64,000 nt of DNA from Cellulomonas wangleii (GCF_018388445.1 NZ_CP074405.1:868001-932000), one strand, 5' to 3'; counted from the stretch's first letter, positions 8,750 to 19,590 are shown. Numbers and translations are program-made. The notes: generated by a model not told the origin, from the letters alone.

Positions 8750-9307
8750 TCACCACCCGTGCGTGCCCGCACCGCCCTTGAAAGGACCCACCACCCGGCT
8801 CGTCCGCCACCCGCCGTAGAAGTCCCCCTCCTGGGCCTGCACGGTCTCCCCGTCGACGGTGCAGACCAGCCCCGCGGGGTACAGCGCGACGTGGTCGGCC
8901 AGCGCCTCGTAGCCGCGCGCCGGGTGCGGGTAGCCCCAGGCGCCGCGCGGCCGGACCAGGCGCCGCCCGTCGGCGTCCGTGCCGACGACGTCGTCGTACC
9001 CGGCGCGGCCCTTGAACTCGCAGAACGACTGCGCGCCCGGCACGGGCTCCAGCGCGCCGGCCGTCACGTCGGCCAGCGGCAGGTAGTACGTCGGCGGGTG
9101 GGAGGTCTCCAGCACGCGCAGCGCGCGGCGGGTGTCCGCGACGACCGTCGTCCCGAGCCTCACCACGACGTGCTCCGTGCTCGGCACGACCGCGGGCGGG
9201 CGCGGGTAGTCCCAGACGGACTCCTGCCCCGGGCCGGGCACCTCGGCGGTGCGACCGCCGGGCGGGGACGTGCGCGGGTGCCAGGTGCGGGCGGTGTCGG
9301 GTGCCAT
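8750..9307 (-). CDS. DUF427 domain protein
   Basis: A 185-residue protein with the DUF427 beta-rich fold. Diagnostic stretches are SVWDYPRPP, ARRALRVLETSHPPTYYLP, SFCEFKGRAGYDDV and WGYPHPARGYEALADHVALYP. The family is widespread in actinobacteria and has no assigned reaction. Start ATG 9307 has a GATCGT hexamer 6 bases upstream, matching the leaderless pattern of this region. It is tail-to-tail with the L,D-transpeptidase gene, 42 bases apart, and upstream of nothing that would suggest a pathway. Confidence 0.82.
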   Translation of the reverse strand: MAPDTARTWHPRTSPPGGRTAEVPGPGQESVWDYPRPPAVVPSTEHVVVRLGTTVVADTRRALRVLETSHPPTYYLPLADVTAGALEPVPGAQSFCEFKGRAGYDDVVGTDADGRRLVRPRGAWGYPHPARGYEALADHVALYPAGLVCTVDGETVQAQEGDFYGGWRTSRVVGPFKGGAGTHGW

Positions 9308-9369
9308 GCCCTCACGATCCTCGACGCGCGCGTTCCCGGCGCGCCGGGACGGCCCTCGACGCCCGAGGC

Positions 9370-10584
9370 TCAGCCGTCGCCCGACCCTGCGCCGGCGCGC
9401 GCCAGGAGGTACGCACGCACCGCCGCGTCGTCGGTGAGCTCGGCGGCCCGGCGGAACGCCTCCGCGGCCTGCGCCTCGCGCCCGGCACGGGCCAGCAGGT
9501 CCGCGCGCGCCGCCCACCACGGCTGGAACGCCGGCGACGGCTCGGGCGGCAGCGCCGTGAGCCCGGCGTCCGGGCCGTCGACGCGCCCGACGACCGCCGC
9601 GAGCGCGACCCGCCCGCCCAGGCTCGGCGCGACCGCGTCCAGGGCCGTGTAGAGGGTGCGCAGCGCGGCCCAGTCGGTGCGGCCCGTGCGACGGCGGTCG
9701 GCGTGCACCGCCTGGATCGCCGCCTCCAGGCGGAACCGCCCGGGCACACCGGGCCGCTGCGCCCGCCGCAGCAGCGCCTCGCCCTCGGTGAGCAGGTCCG
9801 CGTCCCACGTCGTGGGGTCCTGCTCGTCGAGCGGGACGAAGACGCCCGGCGGCTGCCGCCGGGCGAGCGACAGCGTGACCAGCGCCGCGAGCGCCCACGC
9901 CTCGGGCTCGTCGTCGAGCAGCGCGGCCAGGACCACGGCCAGGTGCTGGGCCTCGCCGGCGAGGTCGCGGGCGTCCTGCCGCCAGGTGACCGCAGCGCAC
10001 GCGTAGACGGCCTCCAGCACCGGCGGCAGGCGCTCGGCCATGGCCGACCGGTCGGGGACGACGAAGGGGATGCGCGCCCGGGTGATGCGGCGCTTGGCGC
10101 GCACCAGGCGCTGCTGCATGGCGGCCGGTGTCACGGCGAACGCCCTGGCGACCTGCGCCGAGTCGAGCCCGAGCACGGTCTGCAGCATCAACGGTGTGCG
10201 GACGTCGGCGGCGATGGCGGGGTGCGCGCAGACGAACAGCAGCGCGAGGCGGCGGTCGGGGATCGCGGCCGGGTCGACGTCGGCGAGCGGGTCGTCCGCC
10301 GGCAGGTCGGCGAGGGCGTCGTCGGGCAGCGGCGCGGTGCGACGGTGCGCCGCGGAGCGCCACACGTCACGGATGCGGTTGCGGGCCACGGTCAGCAGCC
10401 AGGCGTCGGGGGTGCGCGGTACGCCGTCGTCCGGCCAGCGCGTGAGCGCCTGCTCGAAGGCGTCGGCCAGGGCGTCCTGCGCCAGGGCGACGTCCCCGGA
10501 CTGCGCCGCGAGCAGCGCGACCAGCCGGCCGTACGAGTCGCGGGCGGCACGCTCGGCGGCCGCCCGCGCCCGTGCGGCGCTCAC
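9370..10584 (-). CDS. ECF sigma factor, ECF42-like (with C-terminal extension)
   Basis: A 404-residue RNA polymerase sigma factor. Region 2 covers RLVALLAAQSGDVALAQDA and DAWLLTVARNRIRDVWRS; region 4 covers MLQTVLGLDSAQVARAFAV and QRLVRAKRRI. A long alpha-helical extension of about 200 residues (DUF6596/TPR-like) follows, as in the ECF42 group. There is no anti-sigma gene. As usual for that group, the partner is the YCII/DGPF-domain gene immediately upstream. The start GTG 10584 overlaps the stop of that gene in a GTGA arrangement, so the two are translationally coupled. Activity is thought to be controlled through the extension; the signal is unknown. Confidence 0.88.
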   Translation of the reverse strand: MSAARARAAAERAARDSYGRLVALLAAQSGDVALAQDALADAFEQALTRWPDDGVPRTPDAWLLTVARNRIRDVWRSAAHRRTAPLPDDALADLPADDPLADVDPAAIPDRRLALLFVCAHPAIAADVRTPLMLQTVLGLDSAQVARAFAVTPAAMQQRLVRAKRRITRARIPFVVPDRSAMAERLPPVLEAVYACAAVTWRQDARDLAGEAQHLAVVLAALLDDEPEAWALAALVTLSLARRQPPGVFVPLDEQDPTTWDADLLTEGEALLRRAQRPGVPGRFRLEAAIQAVHADRRRTGRTDWAALRTLYTALDAVAPSLGGRVALAAVVGRVDGPDAGLTALPPEPSPAFQPWWAARADLLARAGREAQAAEAFRRAAELTDDAAVRAYLLARAGAGSGDG

Positions 10585-10958
10585 GCGTTCGGCGTCCAGA
10601 CGCCGTCCACCGTGTACAGCGCGCCGGGGCGCACCTCGACCGCGCCCCACGAGACGCCCGGCGCACGCCGGGCCAGCTCGATCGCCGCGTCGAGGTCGGG
10701 GACGTCGACGACGAACGTGCCGCCGAGCTGGTCCTTGGTGTCCGCGAACGGTCCGTCCTGCACCTGCAGGACGCCGTCGACGGTGCGCAGCGTGGTCGTG
10801 CTCGACGACGGCTGCAGCACCTCCGCGCCGATCAGGGCCCCGGCGGCCTGCAGCGTGGCCGCGTACGCGCTGAACTCGCGCTCACCCTCCGCCCACGCGT
10901 CCTCGCCCATCTGCTCGGCCGTCATCTCGGGGTAGTGCAGCAGGATCGTGTAGCGCAT
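10581..10958 (-). CDS. YCII/DGPF-domain protein
   Basis: A 125-residue YCII-related (DGPF) protein of ferredoxin-like dimeric alpha-beta-barrel fold. It begins MRYTILLHYPEM and includes the family signature VQDGPFADTKDQLGG. Members are almost always encoded beside ECF42-type sigma factors, as here, but their biochemical role is unproven; they may belong to the sigma-factor regulon or sense a metabolite. Start ATG 10958 has GAGGAGG 7 bases upstream. Its stop overlaps the sigma-factor start by 4 bases. Confidence 0.88.
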   Translation of the reverse strand: MRYTILLHYPEMTAEQMGEDAWAEGEREFSAYAATLQAAGALIGAEVLQPSSSTTTLRTVDGVLQVQDGPFADTKDQLGGTFVVDVPDLDAAIELARRAPGVSWGAVEVRPGALYTVDGVWTPNA

Positions 10959-11076
10959 GGCGTCCTCCTCGGACGGTCTGGTCGTCATCCTCGTCGTGGG
11001 CCGGGGTGGCCGCACACCCTCATGACGATCTCGGGGACGGCCGGCAGACACCCGGGGCGTGTCCGTCGGTGCGCAG

Positions 11077-12678
<1,602 letters not shown>

Positions 12679-12748
12679 TCACCCGGCTCGGCCCACCGGC
12701 TGCTCACGGTCGCACCGGGCTGCGGTCGACCATCCTGGGCGACGACGG

Positions 12749-12767
12749 GGGTCTTGCGGCAAGCCCA
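12749..12767 (-). promoter_or_regulatory. Rifamycin-associated element (RAE)-like inverted repeat
   Basis: GGGTCTTGCGGCAAGCCCA is centred on a perfect CTTGC-G-GCAAG inverted repeat. It matches the RAE consensus as I recall it, GGGGCTTGCGGCAAGCCCC, at 17 of 19 positions. RAEs precede rifamycin-inducible resistance genes (rox/iri, rph, arr, rgt, helR) in actinobacteria. Here the element points toward the Rox-like gene, 240 bases away. On the minus strand TTGCCG within it could serve as -35, with CAGGAT (12737-12732) as a weak -10. Confidence 0.72.
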
Positions 12768-12790
12768 TGCCCGCGCCATAGTCTGAGTAC

Positions 12791-12816
12791 GGCAGGGGAG
12801 ACTCAGGTCCCCTGCC
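12791..12816. terminator. Intrinsic terminator between NERD and Rox genes
   Basis: A 9-bp perfect stem (GGCAGGGGA with TCCCCTGCC) around an 8-base loop, followed on the plus strand by CTTTCGTG. It lies 56 bases past the NERD-protein stop (minus strand) and upstream of the RAE. It probably ends NERD transcription and insulates the rifamycin-responsive promoter. Confidence 0.6.
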
Positions 12817-12871
12817 TTTCGTGTGCCTGGGGGAGGCCGGGTGGGGTTGCCCGGGCGGGAGGATCGGGTCG

Positions 12872-13786
12872 TCAGGCCGGTGGGAACTCCTTCGCCAGCG
12901 CCTCGTGCACCGCGACGACCTCGGTCTCGCCCAGCGAACCGGGCGCCGTCAGTCGCTCGGCGAGCTTCTTCGGCCACACCACCGCGACGTCCCTGATGAC
13001 GAAGCTTCCGCCGACGAGCGGCCAGTCCGCCTCGATGAAGCAGAGGGTCCCGGTCACCGGGACCTCGGTGAGGCCGCGGTCACGGAGAGCTGACACCACG
13101 AGGTCGACCTGGCGGAGAACGCCGTCGACGAGGCGGGTGCAGTCGCGGCGACCGACGACCAGCTTCTCGACCCGTGGCCGGAACAGGCCACCCTCCACCT
13201 CCCGCGAGGGCCGCCCGGTGTAGCGCTTGGCATCGATCACGTGCACACCGGTCGGCCCCACCGCGACGTGGTCGATGTTGGCGCGCGTCCGGGGGATGCG
13301 GCGGTCGTGAAGCACCCTGACCTGCTGAGCAGCCAACGTGTCGAGCCGTGCCCCCAGCAGCTCCTCCCCTCGAGCGCCTCGGGCCCACGCCGTCGTGCTC
13401 TGCGGCTCCTCGCTGAGCGCCAGGATGAGCCCGCCGAGACGAGGGTGCGCCTCGCGGATGCGTGCTTCGCGCCCGGCCGCTCGGCGCTCGTACTCGCGAC
13501 GGGCGGACGAACCCGCTGTGCCCGGGTCCACAGGCGCCATCCCGGCAGCCTGCACGGGTCCGTGTCCGGGTGTCTTCGGGCTGCCCGCTGCCGGAGACGC
13601 GCGAACCGCAGCCGCCACCGCAGCCTGTCCCAGGCAGTCGAGGCAGCGCACCGTACGGCTCGCTGCGACGTAGGCGGCCCGTGTTCGACCGGGGAGGTTT
13701 ACCGCACACGTGTCGCACGTTCCCGCGTAGCGCAGCGACATGACCTTGTGAGCCACCGACTGGGAACCGCTCGAACCGTCCGTCAT
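12872..13786 (-). CDS. NERD-domain protein with N-terminal zinc-finger-like motif
   Basis: A 304-residue protein. Near the N-terminus (residues ~20-55) a CDTC ... CLDC pair following SLRYAGT suggests a small zinc ribbon. A charged linker leads to the NERD nuclease-related domain (ARGARGEELLGARLDTL, then TRANIDHVAVGPTGVHVIDAKRY), which keeps the D-x(n)-DAK pattern of the restriction-endonuclease-like active site. NERD proteins are thought to act on DNA or RNA, with unknown roles. ATG 13786 is the longest sensible start; an in-frame ATG at 13741 (MSLRYAG) is a reasonable alternative, since related proteins often begin there. It is divergent from the CocE-type hydrolase gene. Confidence 0.75.
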   Translation of the reverse strand: MTDGSSGSQSVAHKVMSLRYAGTCDTCAVNLPGRTRAAYVAASRTVRCLDCLGQAAVAAAVRASPAAGSPKTPGHGPVQAAGMAPVDPGTAGSSARREYERRAAGREARIREAHPRLGGLILALSEEPQSTTAWARGARGEELLGARLDTLAAQQVRVLHDRRIPRTRANIDHVAVGPTGVHVIDAKRYTGRPSREVEGGLFRPRVEKLVVGRRDCTRLVDGVLRQVDLVVSALRDRGLTEVPVTGTLCFIEADWPLVGGSFVIRDVAVVWPKKLAERLTAPGSLGETEVVAVHEALAKEFPPA

Positions 13787-13925
13787 GTGGATGACATCGG
13801 CACCGCGGGACCCGCACGCGAGGCGCACGGCGTACCCGTCGTGAACGGCGCACCCGGCGTGCCGTCCCACGTCACCGGGCTCCGGCCGCGGGAGGATGGC
13901 GTCCCCGCCACCGAAGGAGCCCGGC

Positions 13926-15626
13926 ATGAGCACGCCCTCGCGCCCGTCCACCCGGACCGACCACGACGTCCCGGTGCCGATGCGGGACGGGACGGTGCTG
14001 CGGGCCGTGGTGGTGCGGCCGCTGGTCGACGAGCCCGTCCCCGTGGTGCTGCTGCGCAGCCCGTACCCGCTGGCGGACGCGCGCTTCGAGACGGACCTCA
14101 TGGGGCTCGCGGAGCGGGGGCTTGCCCTGGTGATGGTCGCCCTGCGCGGCACCGGTGCGTCCGACGGTGTGTTCTACCCCTGGGTGGACGACGAGCGCGA
14201 CGGTGTCGACACGATCGCGTGGTGCGCGGACCAGGAGTGGTCGAACGGGCGCGTCGCGACGACGGGCCGCAGCTACGTCGCGCAGACGCAGCTGTACGCC
14301 GCGGGCGGGGCGCCGCCGGCGCTGCGCGCGATGGTCACCGGTGTCGTGCCGAGCGACCCGTGGTCGCTGACCTACACCGGCGGTGCGCTCAACCTGGGGT
14401 CGGCCCTCGGCTGGGCGGCGGCCATGGCGGGCGTCCCGCTGGCACGGCGTGCGGCGGCGGGCGAGGACGTGACCGCGCTGCAGGAGGCGTGGGGTGCGCT
14501 GCTGGGCAGCTTCCCCGCCGGGTTCGCGACGACGCCGCTGACACGGATCCCGGTGCTGGACGAGCTGTTCCCCGCCTGGCGGGACTGGGTCGAGCACGCG
14601 CACGTCGACGACTACTGGCAGCAGCACGCGCTGCCGGACCGCCCCGCCCTGCCGACGTTCGTGGTCGCCGGCTGGCACGACGTGTTCCGCGACCTCTCGC
14701 TGCGGGAGTTCGCCCGCGAGCCGCGGCACCCCGGGTCGCGGCTGGTGATCGGGCCGTGGAGCCACGGCGCCGCGGGACGCTCGCTGGGCGACGTCGACCA
14801 CGGGCCGTCGGCGGCCGGTGGTGCGATCGGCCTCGACGCCCGGCTCCTGGACTTCCTCGCCGCGCACCTCGCCTCCGACGACGTCCCCGTCCCCGACGCC
14901 CCCGTGCAGGTCTTCGTGACCGGGGCGAACGTGTGGACGCACCACACGACGTGGCCCCCGCCGGCCCGCGACCTCGACCTGCACCTGCACCCGGGTGCGC
15001 TGGCCGCCGAGGCCGCTCCCGCCGGGACGCCGCCCAGCCGCTACGTGTTCGACCCGCGCGACCCCGTCCCCACCCTCGGCGGCAACACCCTGCTGCCGCA
15101 GGGCGACGCGGCCGGCACGTGCGGGTCGGTGGACCAGCGTCCGCTCGACGGGCGCACCGACGTGCTGCGGTTCGTGGGCGACCCGCTGCCGGCGCCGCTG
15201 CGCGTGATCGGGACGGTGCGGCTCACCCTGCACGCGGCGACCAGCGCGGCGGACACCGACTGGACGGCCAAGCTGGTCGACGTCCACCCCGACGGCACGG
15301 CGCTCAACCTCGTTGACGGCATCCTGCGCGCCAGCCGGCAGGACCCCACGAACCCCACGCTGCTGACCCCCGACGAGCCGCACGAGCTGGTCGTCGAGCT
15401 GGGTGCCGTGGGCCACGAGTTCGCCGCCGGGCACCGGGTCCGCCTGGACGTGTCGAGCTCGAGCTTCCCGCGGTTCGACCGCAACCCCGGCACGGGCGCA
15501 CCGGCCGCGAGCGTCGCCGAGGCGGACTTCGTGACGGCGCACCAGCGGGTGCTGCACGACGCCGCGCACCCGTCCCGGCTGACGCTCCCGGTGGTCGCCG
15601 CCGACGACCAGCCCGCCGACAACTAG
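13926..15626 (+). CDS. CocE/NonD-family serine hydrolase (X-Pro dipeptidyl-peptidase S15 type)
   Basis: A 566-residue alpha/beta-hydrolase. The nucleophile elbow GRSYVAQ puts the catalytic Ser near residue 116; further catalytic-region signatures are VAGWHDVFRD (Asp) and VIGPWSHG (His). After about residue 330 comes the jelly-roll C-terminal domain of X-Pro dipeptidyl-peptidases (PexD/NonD_C). No signal peptide is apparent, so it is probably cytosolic; substrates in this family range from prolyl peptides to esters. Start ATG 13926 has AAGGAG at 13914-13919. Its TAG stop shares the palindrome CTAG (15623-15626) with the stop of the convergent GH15 gene. Confidence 0.85.
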   Translation: MSTPSRPSTRTDHDVPVPMRDGTVLRAVVVRPLVDEPVPVVLLRSPYPLADARFETDLMGLAERGLALVMVALRGTGASDGVFYPWVDDERDGVDTIAWCADQEWSNGRVATTGRSYVAQTQLYAAGGAPPALRAMVTGVVPSDPWSLTYTGGALNLGSALGWAAAMAGVPLARRAAAGEDVTALQEAWGALLGSFPAGFATTPLTRIPVLDELFPAWRDWVEHAHVDDYWQQHALPDRPALPTFVVAGWHDVFRDLSLREFAREPRHPGSRLVIGPWSHGAAGRSLGDVDHGPSAAGGAIGLDARLLDFLAAHLASDDVPVPDAPVQVFVTGANVWTHHTTWPPPARDLDLHLHPGALAAEAAPAGTPPSRYVFDPRDPVPTLGGNTLLPQGDAAGTCGSVDQRPLDGRTDVLRFVGDPLPAPLRVIGTVRLTLHAATSAADTDWTAKLVDVHPDGTALNLVDGILRASRQDPTNPTLLTPDEPHELVVELGAVGHEFAAGHRVRLDVSSSSFPRFDRNPGTGAPAASVAEADFVTAHQRVLHDAAHPSRLTLPVVAADDQPADN

Positions 15627-17473
15627 CCCGCCGACGGACCGCGCGACGCGGCGGCGATCGCGTCCGCCGCGCGGATCAGCCCGATGTGGCTGAACGCCTG
15701 CGGGAAGTTGCCGATGAGCCGCCCCTCGACCGGGTCGTACTCCTCGCTGAGCAGGCCGACGTCGTTCGCGAAGCCGACGAGCCGGTCCATGAGCGCCCGC
15801 GCCTCGCCGAGCCGCCCGGAGAGCGCGTACTGCTCGACGAGCCAGAAGTTGCAGATGAGGAACGGGTGCTCGTCCCCGGCGAGCCCGTCCATGCCGTTGT
15901 CGGTGCGGTAGCGGTGCACCAGCCCGTGCGCGTCGACCAGCTGGGACTCGATGCGGGCGACGGTGCCGAGCATGCGCGGGTCGTCGTGCGCGACGAACCC
16001 GGTGTGCGGCAGCTGCAGCAGTGCCGCGTCCACGCGGGTGCCGCCGTAGACCTGCGTGAAGCTGTCGAGCCCGGCGTCGAACCCGCGCTCCTCGATCTCG
16101 ACGCGCAGCCGGTCACGCAGCTCGCGCCAGCGCTCCAGGGGGCCGTCCAGACCGTGCGGGTGCTCGACGGCCCGGATGCCCCGGTCGAACGCGGCCCACA
16201 TCATCACGCGCCCGTGCGTGAAGTGGTGCAGCTCGCCGCGCATCTCCCAGATGCCGTTGTCCTTGCGGTCGAGGTTGCGCTCGCAGAACCGCAGCAGGCC
16301 CTTCTGCAGCCCCCAGGACCACTCGTCCTCCTCGACGCCCGCGTCACGCAGCCGCGCCAGCGCGATCATCACCTCGCCCACCACGTCGGCCTGGTACTGG
16401 TCCGCGGCGCCGTTGCCGATCCGCACCGGGCGCGACCCCTCGTACCCGGTGAGGTGGCCGAGCACCTTCTCGGTGAGCTCCCGCTCACCCCCCACGCCGT
16501 ACATGATCTGGATGTGGTCGGCGTCGCCGGCGACGGCGCGCAGCAGCCAGTCGCGCCACGGCACCGCGGCGTGCGCGCGACCGTGCGCGACGGCGACCTC
16601 GATGGTGAGCGCCGCGTCCCGCAGCCACACGTACCGGTAGTCCCAGTTGCGGCTGCCGCCCAGGCTCTCGGGCAGCGACGCGGTGGGCGCCGCGACGACG
16701 CCACCGGTCCGCGCGTGGGTCAGGGCCCGCAGCACGAGCATCGAGCGCAGCACCTGGGGGTTGTAGCCGGTGTCCACGTGGCGTGCCGCCGACCACTGGG
16801 TCCAGTACTCGATGGTCGCGGCGAGCGCGTTGTCGACGGCCACGGGCGGGGGCTCGTCCTCGTACGAGGAGAACATCGTGAGGTCCCAGTCGAGGCTCTG
16901 CCTGGCCTCCAGGCGGAACCGGCCCGTCAGCCGCGGGGCGGGTGCGCCGGCACCGCCCTCGGCGTGCGCGTCGAACGCGCCCGTCGCGTGGTCGTCCGCC
17001 CAGGTCAGCAGCGGCCCGTTGAGCACCAGACCGTCCGGGCCGGCGAGCGACAGCAGCGCACGTGAGCCCTCGCGGTCGACCACACGCACCCACGGCGTGG
17101 CCCGCGCGTAGTCGAACCGCAGACGCAGGTCGTGCTCCACCTCGACGGTCCCTTCCAGGCACTGCACGCGCCGCACCAGGTCGGCGCGCTCGGTGACCAG
17201 CGGCAGGAAGTCCGTGACGCGCGCGCGGCCCGTGGGGGTCCGCCACGTCGTCTCCAGGACGAAGGTGTGCGGGATGTAGCGACGCTCGACCACCTCGCCG
17301 TCGACCACGGAGAGCTGCCAGCGGCCGTCGTCGGGGCCACCCAGCAGGGCCGAGAAGACGGCCGGGGAGTCGTAGCGCGGCAGGCACAGCCAGTCGATGC
17401 TGCCCTGGCGGGACACCAGCGGACCGGTGCACAGGTCGGACAGCAGCGCGTAGTCCTCCAGGGGCGTGCTCAT
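15623..17473 (-). CDS. Glycoside hydrolase family 15 protein (glucoamylase/trehalase type)
   Basis: A 616-residue cytosolic GH15 enzyme. It starts MSTPLEDYALLSDL and has the typical N-terminal beta-sandwich (GSIDWLCLPRYDSPAVF) and the (alpha/alpha)6 catalytic barrel with SLGGSRNWDYRYVWLRDAA and EEYDPVEGRLIGNFPQAFSH, which hold the acidic catalytic region. Actinobacterial members of this architecture act on trehalose or alpha-glucans; which one is undecided. Start ATG 17473 has AGGAG 6 bases upstream. It is the downstream copy of a tandem duplicate pair (partner 17604-19472). Confidence 0.88.
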   Translation of the reverse strand: MSTPLEDYALLSDLCTGPLVSRQGSIDWLCLPRYDSPAVFSALLGGPDDGRWQLSVVDGEVVERRYIPHTFVLETTWRTPTGRARVTDFLPLVTERADLVRRVQCLEGTVEVEHDLRLRFDYARATPWVRVVDREGSRALLSLAGPDGLVLNGPLLTWADDHATGAFDAHAEGGAGAPAPRLTGRFRLEARQSLDWDLTMFSSYEDEPPPVAVDNALAATIEYWTQWSAARHVDTGYNPQVLRSMLVLRALTHARTGGVVAAPTASLPESLGGSRNWDYRYVWLRDAALTIEVAVAHGRAHAAVPWRDWLLRAVAGDADHIQIMYGVGGERELTEKVLGHLTGYEGSRPVRIGNGAADQYQADVVGEVMIALARLRDAGVEEDEWSWGLQKGLLRFCERNLDRKDNGIWEMRGELHHFTHGRVMMWAAFDRGIRAVEHPHGLDGPLERWRELRDRLRVEIEERGFDAGLDSFTQVYGGTRVDAALLQLPHTGFVAHDDPRMLGTVARIESQLVDAHGLVHRYRTDNGMDGLAGDEHPFLICNFWLVEQYALSGRLGEARALMDRLVGFANDVGLLSEEYDPVEGRLIGNFPQAFSHIGLIRAADAIAAASRGPSAG

Positions 17474-17603
17474 CGCGGCTCCTGCGCACCGGCGACGGCA
17501 CGTCCGTCGCTCCCGTCGAGCATCCCGACCCGGCGGGCCTCACGCACGTCGGGGCGGGGCCGACCTGCGACGGCGTCGGTCGTCAGCCGTCGGTCGTCAG
17601 CCG

Positions 17604-19472
17604 TCAGTCGTCGGTCACGTCCGCGAGCGCGTCGGCCGCGCGGATCAGCCCGATGTGGCTGAAGGCCTGCGGGAAGTTGCCGACGAGCCGCCCCGCCCCC
17701 GGGTCGTACTCCTCGCTGAGCAGGCCCAGGTCGTTCGCGTACCCGACGAGCTGCTTCATCAGCACCCGGGCGTCCTCGACCCGCCCGCTGCGGGCGTACT
17801 GCTCCACCAGCCAGAAGCAGCAGATGAGGAACGGGTGCTCGTCGCCCGCGAGCCCGTCCATCCCGGTGTCCGTGCGGTACCGACGCACCAGGCCGTGCCC
17901 GTCGACCAGGTCCCGCTCGATCCGGGCGACGGTCCCGAGCATGCGCGGGTCGTCGTACGCGAGGAACCCGGTGTGGGGCAGCTGCAGCAGCGAGGCGTCC
18001 ACCTCGCTGTTCTCGTACGTCTGCGTGAAGCTGTCGAGCTCCGCGTCGAAGCCCCGGGTCTCGATCTCCTCGCGCAGGTGCTCGCGCAGCTCGCGCCACC
18101 GCTCGACCGGCCCGTCGAGGCCGTGCTGCTCCACCGCCCGCACGCCCTGGTCGAACGCGGCCCACATCATCGCCCGGCCGTGGGTGAAGTGGTGCAGCTC
18201 GCCGCGCATCTCCCAGATGCCGTGGTCCTTGCGGTCGAGGTGCTCCTCGGCGAACCGCAGGAGGCTCTTCTGCAGGCCCCACGTGTACTCGTCGTCCGCG
18301 ACGCCGGCGTCGCGCAGCATCCCGAGCGCGATCATCACCTCGCCCACCACGTCCGCCTGGTACTGGTCGGCGGCGCCGTTGCCGATGCGCACGGGGCGCG
18401 ACCCCTCGTAGCCGTCGAGGTGGTCGAGCACCTTCTCGTCGAGCTCACGCTCCCCGCCGACGCCGTACATGATCCGCACGTCGTGCGCGTCGCCCGCCAC
18501 CGCGCGCAGGAGCCAGTCGCGCCACAGGCACGCGCCCTCCGTGAGGCCGTGCGCGACGGCGACCTCGATGGTCAGCGCCGCGTCGCGCAGCCACACGTAG
18601 CGGTAGTCCCAGTTGCGCTCACCCCCGATCTCCTCCGGCAGCGAGGCGGTGGGCGCGGCGACCATCCCGCCGGTGTCCCCGTGGGTGAGGGCGCGCAGCA
18701 CGAGCATCGAGCGCAGCACCAGGGGGTCCCGGCTGGTGCGGATCGTCACCTTGGAGGACCAGTCCGTCCAGAACCTCAGCGTCTCGGCGAGGGCCCGGTC
18801 CACGTCGATCGGCTCCGGGGGCTCGTGGTACGACGGGAACCAGGCCAGGTCCCAGTCGCGCACGTCGCCCGCGTCGAGGCGGAACCGGCCGGTGAGGCGG
18901 GGAGCCCGGAGCCCGCCGGGCTGGTCGCCGGCGGTGAAGGCCCCCGGCTGGTCGACCGCGGCCTCGGGGTCCGCGACCCCGTCCCCGTGGTCGTCGCTCC
19001 ACCCCAGCAGCGGGCCGGTCACCAGCACGCCGTCGGGTCCCGCCAGGGAGGTCAGCGCCGGCTGCCCGTGGTGGTCCACGACCCGCACCCAGGGGGTGGC
19101 CCGCGCGTAGTCGAAGCGCAGCCGCAGGTCGTGCTCGACCTCCACCGTGCCGTCGAGGCACTCGACGCGTCGCACCAGGTCGTCCCGCTGCGTCGACACG
19201 GGCAGGAAGTCGGTGACGCGGGCCGTGCCCGTGGGGCTGCGCCACGTCGTCTCGAGCACGAACGTCTGCGGCAGGTAGCGGCGCCCCACGACCTCCCCGT
19301 CGACCACCGACATCTTCCAGCGCCCGTCGTCGGGACCGCCGAGGACGGCGGAGAACACCGCGGGGGAGTCGAACCGCGGCAGGCACAGCCAGTCGATGCT
19401 GCCGTCACGTGACACGAGGGGACCCGTGCGCAGGTCGGACAGCAGGGCGTAGTCCTCGAGGGGGGTGCTCAC
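17604..19472 (-). CDS. Glycoside hydrolase family 15 protein (upstream paralogue)
   Basis: A 622-residue paralogue of the next gene, recognisably homologous over its whole length: VSTPLEDYALLSDLRTGPLV at the start, EIGGERNWDYRYVWLRDAAL in the barrel, and EEYDPGAGRLVGNFPQAFSH near the end. It carries an extra acidic insertion near residues 175-200 (DHGDGVADPEAA). The start is GTG 19472, following AAAGGA. The two genes are separated by 130 bases that contain short repeats of TCGTCAGCCG at the end of this gene, and are probably co-transcribed. Divergence between copies suggests distinct substrates, for example trehalose versus maltodextrin (inference). Confidence 0.88.
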   Translation of the reverse strand: MSTPLEDYALLSDLRTGPLVSRDGSIDWLCLPRFDSPAVFSAVLGGPDDGRWKMSVVDGEVVGRRYLPQTFVLETTWRSPTGTARVTDFLPVSTQRDDLVRRVECLDGTVEVEHDLRLRFDYARATPWVRVVDHHGQPALTSLAGPDGVLVTGPLLGWSDDHGDGVADPEAAVDQPGAFTAGDQPGGLRAPRLTGRFRLDAGDVRDWDLAWFPSYHEPPEPIDVDRALAETLRFWTDWSSKVTIRTSRDPLVLRSMLVLRALTHGDTGGMVAAPTASLPEEIGGERNWDYRYVWLRDAALTIEVAVAHGLTEGACLWRDWLLRAVAGDAHDVRIMYGVGGERELDEKVLDHLDGYEGSRPVRIGNGAADQYQADVVGEVMIALGMLRDAGVADDEYTWGLQKSLLRFAEEHLDRKDHGIWEMRGELHHFTHGRAMMWAAFDQGVRAVEQHGLDGPVERWRELREHLREEIETRGFDAELDSFTQTYENSEVDASLLQLPHTGFLAYDDPRMLGTVARIERDLVDGHGLVRRYRTDTGMDGLAGDEHPFLICCFWLVEQYARSGRVEDARVLMKQLVGYANDLGLLSEEYDPGAGRLVGNFPQAFSHIGLIRAADALADVTDD

Positions 19473-19590
19473 CTCGTCCTTTGTACGTGCTGGACGCGCG
19501 TCCCGCTCGCCGAGCGGGGTGGACGACGCGCGCGCCGACCCGCCCCCGCCGGGCCGTGCCGGGTCACTCGCCCGCACGCAGGTGCGGGAG

